NCBI GenBank assembly: GCA_001953115.1
Contig: LSSL01000006.1
Location: 1-60,103, forward strand
From: Smittium mucronatum
Lineage: Eukaryota; Kickxellomycota; Harpellomycetes; Harpellales; Legeriomycetaceae
DNA length: 60,103 nt
Reading direction: 5' to 3'
Position 1 is the first letter of the stretch. The number at the start of each line of letters is the position of its first letter. This document shows positions 14,301 to 28,573 of the stretch, one piece after another. The notes under the pieces were generated by a model. The model made no database searches. It was given only the letters and a program-made list of their open reading frames with translations, and was not told the DNA's origin. The translations under genes were made by a program, and so were the position numbers.

Positions 14301-17300
14301 GTTTCACATGGAAGGAAGCGTTATTTAGCTGCTATTAATAAAATTGCAGCGTCAAATATCACGATACTTGTGTAAATAATTGTTCTAATTTTTTTTGAAA
14401 ATTTTCGGTTTTTGAAATTTTATTTATCGAATTTTACGTAAATAGATTTTTTATTTTTTAATTACATGTTATAATACTTTTAAAAATATAACTGATTTCT
14501 TTATATTTTTTCTATTAAAAATGGATTAAAATGATGAAATAGTACAATTTAGCTCCACTTATATAAAAGAAAAGACAAACCAAGAGAAGTTCGGATAATC
14601 TTAGTTTCAAATATAATCAAGATATCTAACATCTAAATTTAATATTTAAATAAAATAGCCTGAATATATTACAATTAATGCATTATAAAAACAATTGTGG
14701 GTTTTAAAAGTTTAAATTAAAAAATAATAATTAATGGTGGATAAGATTTAAGTTTCTATAAATTTTCAGCCAGAATGGATTAATAATATCATTCAAATTT
14801 CAAGGAAGAGTATATATAGAGTTATTGGAGCCATTAAAGATATTTTTTAATGGGCTTCATATAGACGCTTATGCATTTTTTTTACAAAAAGAAAAATAAC
14901 TGGCATAATTAATTGTTTTAAGAAAGAAAGAACTATTAAAAGTAGTTTAAAAATAAAAAAAAGAGTTTCCTAATCATCTAATTCCCGAAATAAATTATTT
15001 TTATTCATTTGAACAAGTATTTTTGAATTTTTTTATATTTTAATATGCGTATCTATTAAAAATATTAATATAAATTGACATGAAGATCCATAATTTTCAT
15101 GTTTATTAGATAAATATGAAAGTATTTATTTAGATATTATTTTTGGTAGATTCTTTAGTTATTATATGTGTCCAGAAAGAGTAAAGATATGATTAAACTG
15201 TAAAAGTAATCTATAAAAAAAATTAACACAATAATTTACCTTATAATAACAACAACAATTAATTCATGGCTCTCCAACTATATCATTTTTGTTCATAAAT
15301 AACACCAAAATATATAGAATAGAAAAAAAAATATTTCGACTAAATTCCGTGAATGAAATTTTTAATTTGGATTTTTTTTAAAAATTATTTCGAGTTTTTG
15401 ATAAAAAATTTAATCATTAAAATAACATATTTGCGATTTTAAGCATTTTATTCAACCATAGAATAGCTCGAAAATTTTATCAAGGGCCAAGAAAAAAATG
15501 GGGGATTTTTTTGAAACGAGATTCTGTAATATATTATTTCAAAGTTTCTACTGGAAACGCAAAATAAAAGAATTTATATTTAAAAGCATCAAGGATTTGT
15601 TTTATATTATATTGGGGGATCCTGGTTTGTTTATATGGTTTAATTTATTTAGCTTTAATTTTCATAAAGGGCGTTAGATTCAATCTGAATTTCTTTGGAA
15701 AAAATACAAATCTTGAAAAAAATAAATAATTGAGGATGACGATAAATTTCCGACGATGTTTTTTTTTCTGAGACAAAATTTTTTTTTTTCGAAATTTTGA
15801 TTTTTTTTTTTTCCTCTAAAGATCCATCATTTCTCTTATAAAATAGAACTTCATGGCTGTTTTTTTAGTTGGGTTATTTAAACTTTAAATTTACACATGA
15901 ATTTTTTTTTTCAACAATATAATCTAGCAAATATATTATCAAATCTCTATAGATCATTCATTTATTATTATTATTTAAGATATATATATTTAAACCAGGA
16001 AATTGTAGAAAAGAAATTTTTTGATGTGAAACCATATACTAACCTTAATAAAATATTACAAGACAAATTGTTCTTCGTAAAAATTATCTATTATAATTAT
16101 TAGCATGTTTTTCCGCTAAGAATAAAATATTTATACTTATTTTTGTAATTTAAAATAATTTAAATCACTATTCTTATAATTTTTTTAATGATTAAAATTA
16201 AAATAGAAGTAAATTGATAACTTATAAAAAACTTATATATTAACAGATATTTATTAGGTTGTTTTATAAGATCTCATTATAGTATTAAATTTATAAAAAA
16301 ACATAATCTTTGATGTTAGAATTCAAGTTATTTTTTTAAAAATTATGATAAAAATTAAAAAAAAAATGATAATACGATTAAAGATATTTTTGAAACTATT
16401 CATAAAAAATTTATAAAAGATTTTCTATTAGGAAATATAATCTTTGTATTTGAAATATAAAAACTAAATAACAATGAAAAACGGTTCTAAGTATTTTATA
16501 ATTCCATTTGAAAATAAAAATTAATTATGATTTTAAATCAAAAAAAAGAATTTCTTGATTAATTTTCCTTAAATCTTAATTTTTTTTAATTAAAATAGAA
16601 AAAAAACAATTATATATTTTTATATTGTATACAGATATTAAATTAAAGATCTATTAAACTAATAAAGAATTTTTGTTTTTTAATTTATTTTTAACTTGTA
16701 AATTTAAGGTATAAAACTATTTTCTGTTATTAGAAACTAGTAAAAAAATATAGCCTTTAATTTCCCATAAATAGAAAAATCAAATATTTTTTTAGAGATA
16801 GAAACAATGATAAATATATAAATATTAGTAAATTATAGTCAAAAACTCAATAATATTCGTTTTTATATATTCAAGAAAATTTTTACTGATTTTTTTCGTA
16901 GAAAAAATTTGAGTACTTAGGGCTTTACTTATATATATCAAAAAAATTAATAGGATATAACTCTACAAAATGATAATATTTAATTATTAAAATTAATTAT
17001 TTCAAGACATTTTAAATTTTTTTTTCTATAGCTATAAATCTATTTTGTACCTGTTATTGTGTTTTAAAAGTATTCATCCATTTGTGATAGAGATAAATCT
17101 AATAATTTAATAAGGTTTTACTTTTATTATTTTTCCCAACCAAAGAAATAAGCCATTTTAATAACATTCTTAAATATTTAACCGATTTTCTCATGTATTT
17201 CATACTGGGTTCTATTTGAAATATTTCTAATAATTATATTTAAAACTAAATAAATTAATATTATATGTAAATAATATCAATTATAAAACAGATTTAATAC

Positions 17301-18999
17301 CAAATTGATGTAAGTTTTGCATAAATACATTCTATTTAAAAGAAAAATAAACCCGTTAATTTATAATTATGGTGTAAGTATTTTTCGATTATCTTAATGG
17401 GTGTATTAACTAATAAAAAATTATCTATTTTATTAAAAATAGCGTATTTTATATCCAAATTTAGTTGAAGATTTAGTTATTATAAATTTTTTTTTAAGAT
17501 TTTTGAATTCATTTAATTTTATGTAAGAATTGTCAAGCTTGAAATTTAATTTATTAGGCAAAAATTTACTAAAAAAGCATTTATTATATCAGTTAACTGA
17601 TATTTTTTCAATAAAAATAAATTTTAAATCCACCAAATCTTAGTTACTGTCTTAAAGTTTTTTCGAAAAAACCAAAAAGATGAAATTAAAAATTTAATAT
17701 AATTTCAAATAAAAACATAATAGTTTTTTTCTTTATTTAAGGATTGTAAATTTGAAATTTGAAAAAAAAAATTGATAAAAAGATGTCTTATAAAATGCTA
17801 AATTATTCGGAAAGTTATATTTTGTGATAAAAAACCCCATAAATTAAAGAATTTATTTCGAAATAATTTTTTTCTTGAAAAAATCCATATAGTGACAAGC
17901 AAATTTTGAGCCTTCGGACGTGATAATTGAAAACTGTTTTGGAAAAAATTTATTGATAAACCAAATTTTAATGGAAAATTAAAATTAAAATCTTTAGATC
18001 CAAGTACTCTTTTGATAATTTGGAGTATTTTATAACATATGTGAGTTTTTAATTTGAATATTCAAATAAAAAATGAGTAATATTTATATACTTTAATTTT
18101 TTAAAAAAAATTTATTTAAGTAATGGAATGTTTTTTCTTCTTTATAAGTATAGTCAAGAAAAAAACAGAATTTTCTGTAATATTAATTAATACATAATTT
18201 TTATATAGTTTTTTTTAAATTTCTATTCTCAATTTATCACGAAAAGCAAATTTTATCATTTTAATGTTTTAGTTCTGAATTAAAGCATTTAAGATTTACA
18301 TATTATTATTAGAATTTTTTTTTAGTTTTATATCATGGTAACTATACATCAAAATTATAAGGGTATAATATAATTCAATAATAGAATCAAAACAAATCTT
18401 ATAAAAAGTATGTGCGCCATTAAAAAATTAACCTGAAAAAAATACCTTATGAGACATGTTAAAATTAACCAATCTTTTTAGCCCAATTTTTTTTGCAAAT
18501 TAGTTAAAATAAAAAAAGTTATAGAAAAAATCTATTATATCCATATATTGTATAAATCTATAATAAAATTTATTTTGGCTGATAAAATGTGTTCCATACT
18601 CCGGTTTCTCGTAACTTTATATACTAGATATCCAAAAAACTGAAGACAATTTATAATGTAAATATATTCTTAAAAAAAGATTATATTTTAAAAATTCGAT
18701 AAATAAAACAAACCAAGTTTTAAAATACTATCAAATTATATTATTTCATTTTTTTAACGTATAATTTATTTATTAAAAGCAATAATTTCAGTTCAAATAT
18801 TTTTTAATCGATTTAAAGTGGTTATGAAGCTGCTGGAATTACATATAAGTGTGGGTTGAATATATGATTTATATATTTAACAGCTTAATCAAGGATTAAA
18901 ATATTTTAAACTAATTCTCTATTAATAAAAATCAATTATAATTTAGAGAAGCCCAATAAATTTTTTTACATTCAACAGGATAAATACGGGTAAAGAGGT

Positions 19000-19449
19000 T
19001 TGGTGATATTCTGGATCGAATCTATAATATTTGAATCTTACATATCAAATTATTTTTTCTGGTCTATAAACAGAGAGCACCAATTAATAGAAATTATTCT
19101 TGGTTTAACACTGAATATTTTATTGAAGCTCCGCATGAGCGGCTGTATAGTCAGGTTGGATCAAGATATACTTCCATTTTATTCAAAAACTCCAAATTTT
19201 TATTATATTAGCAAAAATAAGGCAGAAATTAATCCATTACAAACTAAACAATCAGAGATTTTCAGGGAGATAAATAAAAAATTAATAGATATAATATTGC
19301 GGGAAATGCATCTAGTATTAATATGTGATTTTAAAAATACTAGAAATCGAAATCTGGGGTTTTCTGGTTACCCAGTAAAGGAAAAAAATCAAAATTATAA
19401 CGGAAAAGCTCAAAAAACTTTGACATTTTTGAGAAAGAAAAACTTCTGA
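19000..19449 (+). other. 149-codon open frame in the desert, possible exon or gene relic
   Basis: The frame is open for about 150 codons, unusually long for DNA this rich in stop codons. It contains all residue classes, with runs such as LRMSGCIVRLDQDILPFYSK, INPLQTKQSEIFREINKKL and ICDFKNTRNRNLGFSGYPV. The last 15 codons are Lys-rich. There is no ATG at the 5' end; the first in-frame Met is in LRMSG, about 45 codons in. An acceptor-like TTCAACAG lies just upstream at about 18970-18978, but no splice model joins it cleanly. I do not recognise the family. It looks like a real or recently lost coding exon stranded in the desert, flanked downstream by non-coding but G+C-richer sequence up to the ATT microsatellite. 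Confidence 0.4.
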
Positions 19450-19809
19450 AACTGCAGAAAAGACTAAAATTGAATTTCAAAAATTATAAACTGTCAGAAA
19501 AAACAAAAATATAAAATTTATAGCTAAATATTCCAGTGATAAACAAGAAAGAATCATACTTTTATAGAATTGAGTTCGGTTGAAACCATTTGAAAAATAT
19601 TTCGGGGTGGGGGTGACTTAATCATAAAAATCTTTTATTCAACTTGTGCTAAAGCAGCGAATTAGGAAATTTAGTGGTAAACTTTTTAGTTTTTTTTTCG
19701 TTATCCTTGTTTTTATATTTATTGAAATAAAAGATATTAGTGAATCAAAAGCCTTCTTGAAACAGCTCTCAGTGTGTAATAGTACATTAGAGTGACAGAT
19801 AAGAGACGT

Positions 19810-19810
<1 letters not shown>

Positions 19811-19847
<37 letters not shown>
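19811..19847. repeat. (TAT)n / (ATT)n microsatellite
   Basis: A run of about 12 perfect TAT/ATT trinucleotides in non-coding DNA downstream of the 149-codon open frame. Confidence 0.95.
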
Positions 19848-20397
19848 GGTTTTATATTTATATTTTTATCTTTTTTGTATTTTTTCGATATTTTGAATAA
19901 AGATTTTAAGGGTTCAAATAAACTAACTATGAAATAAAAACAATCAGAGAATGACAAATTATTAAGAAAAGATTGATGTTAAATTGGAAAATATATTGAT
20001 GGGAGATAATTTTTTGACAGATGCTTAAGATCATTATTAATTTTTTTGTTTATATTTTTTTGGCGTAATTATTTATATTTATATTCTTCAAATTTAAGAT
20101 TCAGAATTTTTTCAAAATCTTAGACATGTATTTAGGTTATATAGAGATCCTAGACTCTTTTTTTAGTTTAACTTTTTTTTAATCCGTTAAAACTGATGAT
20201 TATATATTAAATAAATAAAAAACTTTAATAAGCATCCAGTAAAATTGCTGGGTGTGTTTTCATCTTATGCTTAATTTAAAAATAAAAATAAAGCAACCAG
20301 TTTAATTCATCCCTTATCAATTACAATAAAAAAATTAGTAATAATTGGATAAAATTTTTAAATGATTCGGTATGGAAATTTGGATTTTTTTTTGGAT

Positions 20398-20486
20398 AAA
20401 ACGCGTTTTAATGATAAATTTGAGTTTTTTTCAAACAATGCGATGCGTTTGAAGAAAATTAAAATTTATCAAAATAACGCGTTTTT
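20398..20486. repeat. Nested imperfect inverted repeat (foldback)
   Basis: Left arm: AAAACGCGTTTTAATGATAA and onward. Right arm, read as its complement: AAAAACGCGTTATTTTGATA and onward. Inside these lies a second pair, TCAAAC...GTTTGA, around a short ATGCGATGC centre. The whole can fold into a hairpin of about 89 nt. It may be a minimal foldback element. No coding content. Confidence 0.6.
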
Positions 20487-21967
20487 GCTTAAATAAATAA
20501 GTTTGGGCGTATTAAATATTGATATTTGATACCAATTATAAATTATCGAAATCGATTTTTATATAAAAATCAAGAAATTTTATATAATAGTATTCTTTTT
20601 TTCTTCGCATATTAAAGAAAAAAAATTGCAGATTAGTAGAGTTTTTTTTTAGGCAAATATTAATACCTTCTAGAAGGATTAATACTCCAATCTTACGTTT
20701 TTTAAACCCGAAAATTTTTCACTTTCACTTTCTCTTTTTTCTCATCTCGAGATTGAAATCTTTATATCATCTCCAATACATAGTGGATTTTTTTGTGTAT
20801 TAAACCAAAAATTTATAATTCTAATTCGCATAAATCACAATAAAATATTTCCAATCGAATTTTATGAAGATGATTAATATTGAAATATATTTTATATTCA
20901 TATTAGTCTTTTAAATGGTAAGTCAAAATAATGATAAATCTTTACTTGAAGAGCTTTGGCGATATAATACATATAAAATAACCAACGTATATCTAAATTA
21001 AATCACTGACTAATCTATTAAACATTTTTCCAATATTGAATTAATTATTATACACATTTAATACCTTTTTTTTTGGGAATATTTTATGTAAAAAAAAAAA
21101 ATTCTTAACCACTCAAGTAGAAAATCATATATGGAATATATGGAGGGTAAAAGAAAGAAAATAAAAAATTAACATAACTGAATATATGCTGAATAAATTT
21201 TAGGAGATGATTTTTAAAGACGTTTTAATACTTCGAATAATTTAATTTACTGCCCCAATCTCTTATACTTAAAAATAAAATAAAATACTCATGTAGCCGA
21301 AATAGGAGTTTTTATTTTATTTTAGAAAAATATTAATGGATAGATAGTGTTTTTTTAAAAATAAAGTTCAATTTAAATTATGAACCATTTTATCAAATAC
21401 TTATATCGAAGTCCCTTCAGGGATTTATTCATCTTAATAGATGTGATTTAAGATGATATTTGGTAAGTTATATACAAATATCATGTATATTTTAATTAAA
21501 ATCCAGAAATTTTCTTATCTTCAGTCTTGCAACAACCCAGAGTTACTTCAGGCGAAAATAATAATTTTCGCAAGTTATCCTTATAGAGGATAATTTTTTG
21601 TTACTAATGAAATAATTATGTTTAAAATTAGATCCTTTTTTCGGTAAAATAACTGAAATATATCTGCCCATACCTATACATCTAATATCTGATATTATAG
21701 ACCAATATTGAATGCCTTCATTCTTAGTTTCTTCCAGGATTTTTAGAAATTAGTTTTTATATAAATTTAATCTATTGAGAAATATATTTAAATCATTAAT
21801 TTGAAACATATTTTATTTGACTCACCATGGTTACTCTTATATCTGGAAGATGGAAAAACTCAAGCTTTACACGGTATAATCTTATCTTGAATGAAAATAA
21901 AAAATTTTAATCTTTAAAATCCTAAGCCGGACATCAACCTTGATTTATGGGAGCAACGATAACAAGC

Positions 21968-22168
21968 TCAGCTTCCAGATATTTTAAAAAGCTTAAACTC
22001 AAAGATTAATTTTCGTTCTTTTTTATAAAAACGAGAAATAATTTCTTTAATACTTCTTTTATTGAGTTTTTTGTTCTTTTGATAAATCTTTGGGCAGATC
22101 ATGCGTTTACATTTTGCGACAATCCAATCGCTGAGTATGTGAGATAAACTTTTATGTAAGAAAGGCAT
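21968..22168 (-). CDS. Small basic ORF, possible gene or relic
   Basis: The ATG at 22166-22168 opens a 66-codon frame on the minus strand that is Lys/Arg-rich (SLSHILSDWIVAKCKRMICP near the start, then KKLNKRSIKEIISRFYKKER). The base composition is better than in the surrounding desert. After its TGA the same frame continues with ACYRCSHKSRLMSGLGF for 18 codons to the next stop. That adds a second CxxC pair to the CKRMIC near the N-terminus and suggests one coding sequence interrupted by a single stop. Two Cys pairs in a small basic protein would suit a zinc-binding protein, but I cannot assign a family. Expression is unproven. Confidence 0.25.
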   Translation of the reverse strand: MPFLHKSLSHILSDWIVAKCKRMICPKIYQKNKKLNKRSIKEIISRFYKKERKLIFEFKLFKISGS

Positions 22169-24799
22169 AATGGTAGTAAACCTTTAATATAAAGTTTATA
22201 CTTCTTTATTTCTTTAATTCTTATTCTAGAGAGATTTTAATTTGATGATTTGAATAAAATTTAAAATCCATTCATTTTAAAATTCGTTAAATTTTTTAAA
22301 GCCTCGTTTGAAAGCTGTTAGAAATAAAGCCCATTTTTAATTTTTTCAATATATAAGTTTCTATATACTTCAAAAATTCCCCTCATTGAGTATTAAATAT
22401 CATGAGCTCTTGAAATGAGCCTTTTCAAATTAGAATTAGACATTAATAAAGATGTTATTTTGTATCAATTTTGGTTTTTTTAAAAAGGATAATTAAATAA
22501 ATTTTCTGCGATATATATATAATTTCAATTTTAATGATCAACCGCTTAAAATAAAATAAAAAAACTATGTTATATACTATTATCATTACATAAAGCTAAA
22601 ATTCTATTTTCAATCACTTCATCAAAGTATTTTAACTTCGAAAATTTGAGATTGATGATAGATATAAAGTAAAATTAATTTAAATAATCAAATAATAGTT
22701 ATTTAAGCAAAAACTCATTATTTTGTTAAATTTATATTTTATTCAAAAATTAAATTTATAAAAAAAAACTCAATTATATCATTAAGACGCATTTTATCCA
22801 AAAAAAAAAAAAATTCAAATTTCCAGTATCGAATAATTTAAAAAATTTATCCAATGATTACTAATTTCGATATTTTAATTGATAAGATATGATTAAGTTG
22901 GCTATTTTAGTTTTATTCGAAAATTAGGAATGAGATGGGGAAAAATCCAGCTATATAACTGGGTACCTAATAATTCTATGTTATCAAAATCAAAAATATT
23001 CTTACTCTAATTTTTTAAGGCCTAAAAATTTAATAAATTCCCGTGTTTTGAATTATCTTTGAAAAATAATATAAATTTTATTGAAATTTCCCTCCAGAAT
23101 TTTCCTGATTCCCAAAAAAATAAACTTATAACCCAATATTGGGGTTTAATTATAGAAAATTTTTGTCTTTTAAAAAGGCCATATGTATTAATATTTTTTT
23201 ATGTGTACTTCATATTAAGATTTTTTTGTGTGGATTAGGTTAATTATACAAAAAATCAACATTTAATAACATTATTTTATTATCAAATTAAACAAAAAAA
23301 GGTAAATTAAAAAAAATTCAGTATTTTTACACATCAAAAAAAAAAATTCTATTTAAAATCTTTTTTTGAATAAAATAATTTTATGGGTAAGAAATGATCA
23401 TATCAATAAGAAAAAATCAAACAAATTATTTAATTGGTTATTTTTGTAAAAAAAAGGTTATAATGTTAAATTCATATTATATTTTAAAAAAACCTATTTT
23501 TCCTAATAAAATTTATACGTTTTACAAAGGTTTCACTAAAAAATTATTTTATTTTAATTAAAAAATAGTTATTAATTTTTATAAAAAAAAATATCGATTA
23601 TTTTTCTATATGGGACTCTTGAAGAAAAACGAAATCCTATATTTTTAAAATATTTAAATTTTTTCGGTTACTTATTAATAATTAATTACCCCAAATTTAT
23701 ATACATTTTAAAAAAAAACAAAAATTATTTAAACCCTAATTAATTTGGGTTTTCAAATCGTAAAATTATTGTATATTACGAAGAAAAAAAACATCTGTCT
23801 AGTAATATCTAATTTTTTAAAAAAAATATTTCGAATAATAAGTTTCTATTAAAATTTTATTATATTTTCACCCGTAAATTTTGATTGCATTAAAAAAAAA
23901 AATTCCCTGTATAGATTTGATATTTAAGCTTAGTTTTGTACTAGAAAAAGCCATCAGTTGTATTTATTGATTCTTTTAGCTTAAAATAGCTAATAAAAAA
24001 TTTAATAATAAAGACACAATTTATAATAGTTGAAACAGAAACATGAGATTGTATTCTTATATAATTTTAAAATTCATAAATCATAAGATGTTGAATTTTA
24101 AGATTAATAATGTGAATTCATATCGATAAAAATAATATTTTCATTGATTTTTCAATATCATTTTTATGAATATAAAATTAAAACCTATAAGTTTAACTCT
24201 TTTTTACGAATTTAAATCATTTTTAATTTTAAATAAGTTTGATTTGAGGATTTTATGATATTTAAAAGATAAAATCTAACTAATCCAACTAGTAATCTAA
24301 ATAATAACCCGATTTCAAAAAAATAAAATTGATGAATTTTTTTTTAGTTAATTTTCCACATATAAATAATGATTTTAATGAAGGAAACTCCCTTAATTAA
24401 TTCATGATAAAATTTATATTTTTGAAAATATAGTGCGTTTTAGAGATATATTACCAAAAAAATGTAATAATTTTTTTTATTTTAGCAAATATTTTATTTA
24501 TTAACACTGAAATAAATCAGAAATAATTATTATGTGTGAGATAAATAAAACTAAAGCTTAATTAATGCTATAAATTATGTTGATAACACAAATTTTTTTT
24601 ATCAAAATCCATAAAATTTTGTGTAAAAAAGCAATGAAGGTACATAAGATAGTTACACTAACTATCCCCAATTATTTTTATTTAATTTAATTTATTAACA
24701 TAGTTAATTAATTTTGCAGTCATAATTATAGCTGTTTTATCACCATTTATAAATAAATAAAACTTAATTAAATAAAAAAAAAGGTCTATTATTTGACAT

Positions 24800-24822
24800 A
24801 TTCTCTTTGAGAGCGGACACTT
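24800..24822 (-). repeat. Solo copy of a short dispersed repeat terminus
   Basis: These 23 bases are the exact reverse complement of 36442-36464, which forms the right terminal inverted repeat of the short element at 36207-36469. The core is GAGAGCGGACACTT. No second terminus was found nearby, so this is probably a remnant. Confidence 0.6.
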
Positions 24823-27800
24823 CCCTATAGAAATTTTATCATTTTGATAATTTGGAAATTTACCTGTGGGGTTTAAATAAATCTATTGGGTAATCTGGAA
24901 TTAAAAATAAAATTTAAAATACTCTATTGGCAAAATTTTGAAATTTTGTTAGAGAGGTTATATTATTTCCATTTTTATTGGTTATGTGATTATTAATTTC
25001 CATTTTAACTAATTTTTTAATGTAAAAAAATTCTTTCTTTGGAAATAATCTCCCATTTTTCATATGTAAAAATTTTCTGAACCTAATTTGACAGAACTAT
25101 TGACGAAAATATGTTTCAATGTTAATATTTTACATATTTATCTCATGTTATGATATATTTATAGTGGATTAATTCATTTAGGATTAAAGATAAAATAAAG
25201 TAAACTTTTTAATATGTTTTTAGGGGGAAAAATTATGATTATTTTTATTAAATAGAGGATAAAACCAATATTTGGAGTTTAAGAAAATTAATATTCAAAT
25301 CTATAATATTTAAAATGAAGTTATTAATTATTTATAAAAAGAATTGACAAGTAATTAAAGGATTGAATATTTTTTATTTTATTTATAAACAATATTAAAT
25401 AAGAGTACAAAATCACTCTTATGACTTAAAAAAGACCTATCTAAAAAAATAAATTATTTTTAAATAGTTAAATACATTTTCTGGAGAAAATGGTTAAAAA
25501 TTAAATATAATGTCAAATAATAGTCAAATATATAACTTAATCAGAAAAAATAATTTTTCCGGCCTAATTTCACCCGCAAATATAGTTAAAAATTCTCAGA
25601 TATTTTTTAATTTAAAACATTGGCTCTAATACTTTTATTACACAGCCGTTCTTGATTTAAAAAAAAAAATTCGAAAATTTCAAATTCATATGCTAATATT
25701 ATTGAAAAATAACCTAACCTCTCCGAGTCATCACATTTTTTTCTTACAGTGATATATATTTATTCCAAATTTTTTTAGTATATTATTTTTCTATATGTAT
25801 CAGTTCCTTGTAAGGATTTAATACAAAGTAAATCATCAATATATTCTTTCAATTTACATTTACTATTGTGATTCTGGATAAAATTTACGATCTTAAGGTG
25901 ATTTAATTTAAGAAAATTGTTTCATATAAGTTGCTAAAATAAAGTATTCTGGTGCCATGTGTTCCCCATTTTTAATTATCTTATCTTTTTACTAGTTTCT
26001 TAACTCTTTCATCTGAGGTGTGACAAGCACTATGGTTTAATAAATTTAGGCAACACAAAGTTTATTTTTAAATTATAATCAAACTGGAATAGAAATTGGC
26101 CATGAAAATGGCTAAAAAAGACCCTCCAAAGATGAAGCGGAAAATAAAAAAAAAAGATTTTTGATTTTTGGCGCTTTATCTGACTCAATTCAGTTTTTAA
26201 TCTAAAAAAAAAATATAACCCTGTAACAGGAATTTCGACTAAAACTTTTTTGTTTTATTTTTTAACGGTGTTTTCAATAAATTTGAGGATTAAAATGGCT
26301 GGTGAAGATTAAATTAATCTGTTTGTAAGAGTATTTACGGTATTTTAGAAATTTCTTCTTTTCTTCCCGATATTCTGTCTTATTATTAACGCCAACAGTT
26401 TTTAAATACATTTTACAGGGATGACTAAGTTTCAAAATTTTATAGGATATATTCTGCCTATTTTAATGAATAGAAATGTAAATATTATCGAATAAAATTA
26501 ATTAAACAGTATTAAAAATCGGGCAATCTAAATTCGATCAAGGAAAATAATTTCACTAAAAGTGCGCAAAAAAATATTTTCTTCGAAATTAAAGATATAA
26601 TGTGGATAAAAAAATAGATAGAATTAATTAAAAATCCCCCCCTTTTTTTTTAAATATAATAATTTTTAATACTAGTCCAGGAAACACTATTCAAAAATTA
26701 GTTACAAATTCAATTGTCTATTAAAAATGATTAACAAAAATTTATTTAAATTTTCATAATAAAATGTGAAAACCAAGAAAAAATACTGAAATTATAAAAA
26801 TTTCTGATGAAAAATAGTGAATATTTTAAGTTAAAAAATTTAATAATCGAGTTAATATTTGAAAATATGAAGTATTGACAATATTCTTCTCGAATAAAAG
26901 AATTTTGACTTTCTTTATTAAAAAGAAGCTGACTCTATGTTATCATAGCTATAAATAATAAAACTTTCTGAAAGGTAATACATTTTTATATAATAACACG
27001 AAAAATAGCCTTTATAATATCAATAGTTTTAATAATTTTTAAAAAAAAACTTAAAGGAATTTAGGTCCATATTAAAAAGAATGATATAATATATAGTCAT
27101 TTTGAGATTTCTTAGAGAAATAATGAAAAATATCAAAAAAAACCATCTCTTATAAACAGGAAAAAACAAAAAAAAACGATTTTTTGTAATTGATCAAAAA
27201 ATTAATAAATATAGCCCTTAAATGGGTGGGGTTGAGGATTATGAAAAAACTTGAGAGTTCTTGTATACAAAAATTTCCATGATTTTAATTTTAATATAAA
27301 TTTAATTTTTGAATTGAAAAGAAAGTTTTTGGTAATATTTCTCGCGCAAGAAAATATACATTAGATATATTTTGAAAAATAATATATATTATAAATATAT
27401 ATTATAAATATATTTATGACGGATAAATGATGTAGATTTATTAAAATAAAATAATCTATTTTTCTGAAACCAGTTTATCTTTAAAACTTAATACTGAATT
27501 ATAATAATAAACTCATAACAAATTTTCGATTAAAAAATGGGGAAAATACCTTATAATTTTTTTTCTTTCTATTTAAAATTATAATATAAATAGTCAGAAA
27601 TTTTTTAAAAAAATATTTAAAGTTTCTACATTTAAGTTCTGCGGAAAAAAATCTAATGAAATATCAACTAATAATTGGTCATTAAGTTTGTTTTACAAAA
27701 ATATATCATTTAATAAAGAGAAATAATTTTATTCAACTACGTTATATAAGAGAAATTAATAAATTATGTATATATATCTATACTTTATAAATAGCTAGCA

Positions 27801-28573
27801 TATAACAAAAAATTAAAAAAATTATTATATATAAATATATAAATCATAATATATATATAATTATTAAATTTTAAACATTATTTCTTAAATATGAAAATTA
27901 TGTGGTTCTTTATTTTGAAAAAAATCATCCGTTATTTTTAACGTGTAAATTAGTAAAATAATAATAATAAGACATAATAAAATAGAGATTCTTTTTGGTA
28001 TTAATAAAAAGAGTATAAATTAATATTTTCATAAAATAAAATATGTGTGAAAACCTACTTTTGAATTTATCAAGCTTTAAAGCAATTGTTTATACTGTTT
28101 TATCTTTTAAATTTTTAAAAAAGTATAAATTCTCGTAAAAATCAATATATTTACTTATATTATTCTTTTAAAAATATTTAACCAAAAAATTTAAAACAGT
28201 AATCATGTTAAAATATTTTTATGACAAGTTTTAATATATCGCATAAACTTTCAATCAGGAATTTGATATGCATATTTTTATTAGTAGATCAAACTTTAAT
28301 AGATTATCTCAATATGAATATTTACAATTCTAAATTTTCTTGGATATGAGTTAATTAAGAATAATATAAATTAAAAAATTGATTTATATTGGTAAAATAA
28401 TTGATTTTATTTTTAATATGGTTTAAATTAAAAAAAAATACTATGTTTAGAAATTTTATTTTCAATCTAACACAATCCAAGATTTTCATAATTTGTATTA
28501 TTATAAAAAGATTTTAATAAATTTTAGCTCTAAATTACTGAGTTCAAATGTTTAATTCACTTGTTTGAATTGA

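Larger units (their letters stand above)
3747..18999. other. A+T-rich gene desert (left part)
   Basis: Over 15 kb of extremely A+T-rich DNA in which I can support no gene. Open frames are short and made of Ile/Lys/Asn/Tyr/Phe. It contains simple repeats such as (AT)n near 10533, ATATATGT repeats near 11317 and TTTTGA units near 12755-12775. It also holds poly-A and poly-T runs, C-tracts near 6287, 9930 and 11092, and a small G+C-richer patch at 4470-4500. The region resembles a compositional isochore rather than a set of decayed genes. Confidence 0.7.
19450..28573. other. A+T-rich gene desert (middle part)
   Basis: About 9 kb of A+T-rich sequence with no gene I can support, apart from the separately listed ORF candidate at 21968-22168. 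It contains an ATT microsatellite, a nested foldback at 20398-20486, a short dispersed repeat at 24800, a tandem A+T-rich unit at about 27379-27415 and C-tracts near 26637. Most open frames are short and of low complexity. Confidence 0.7.
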
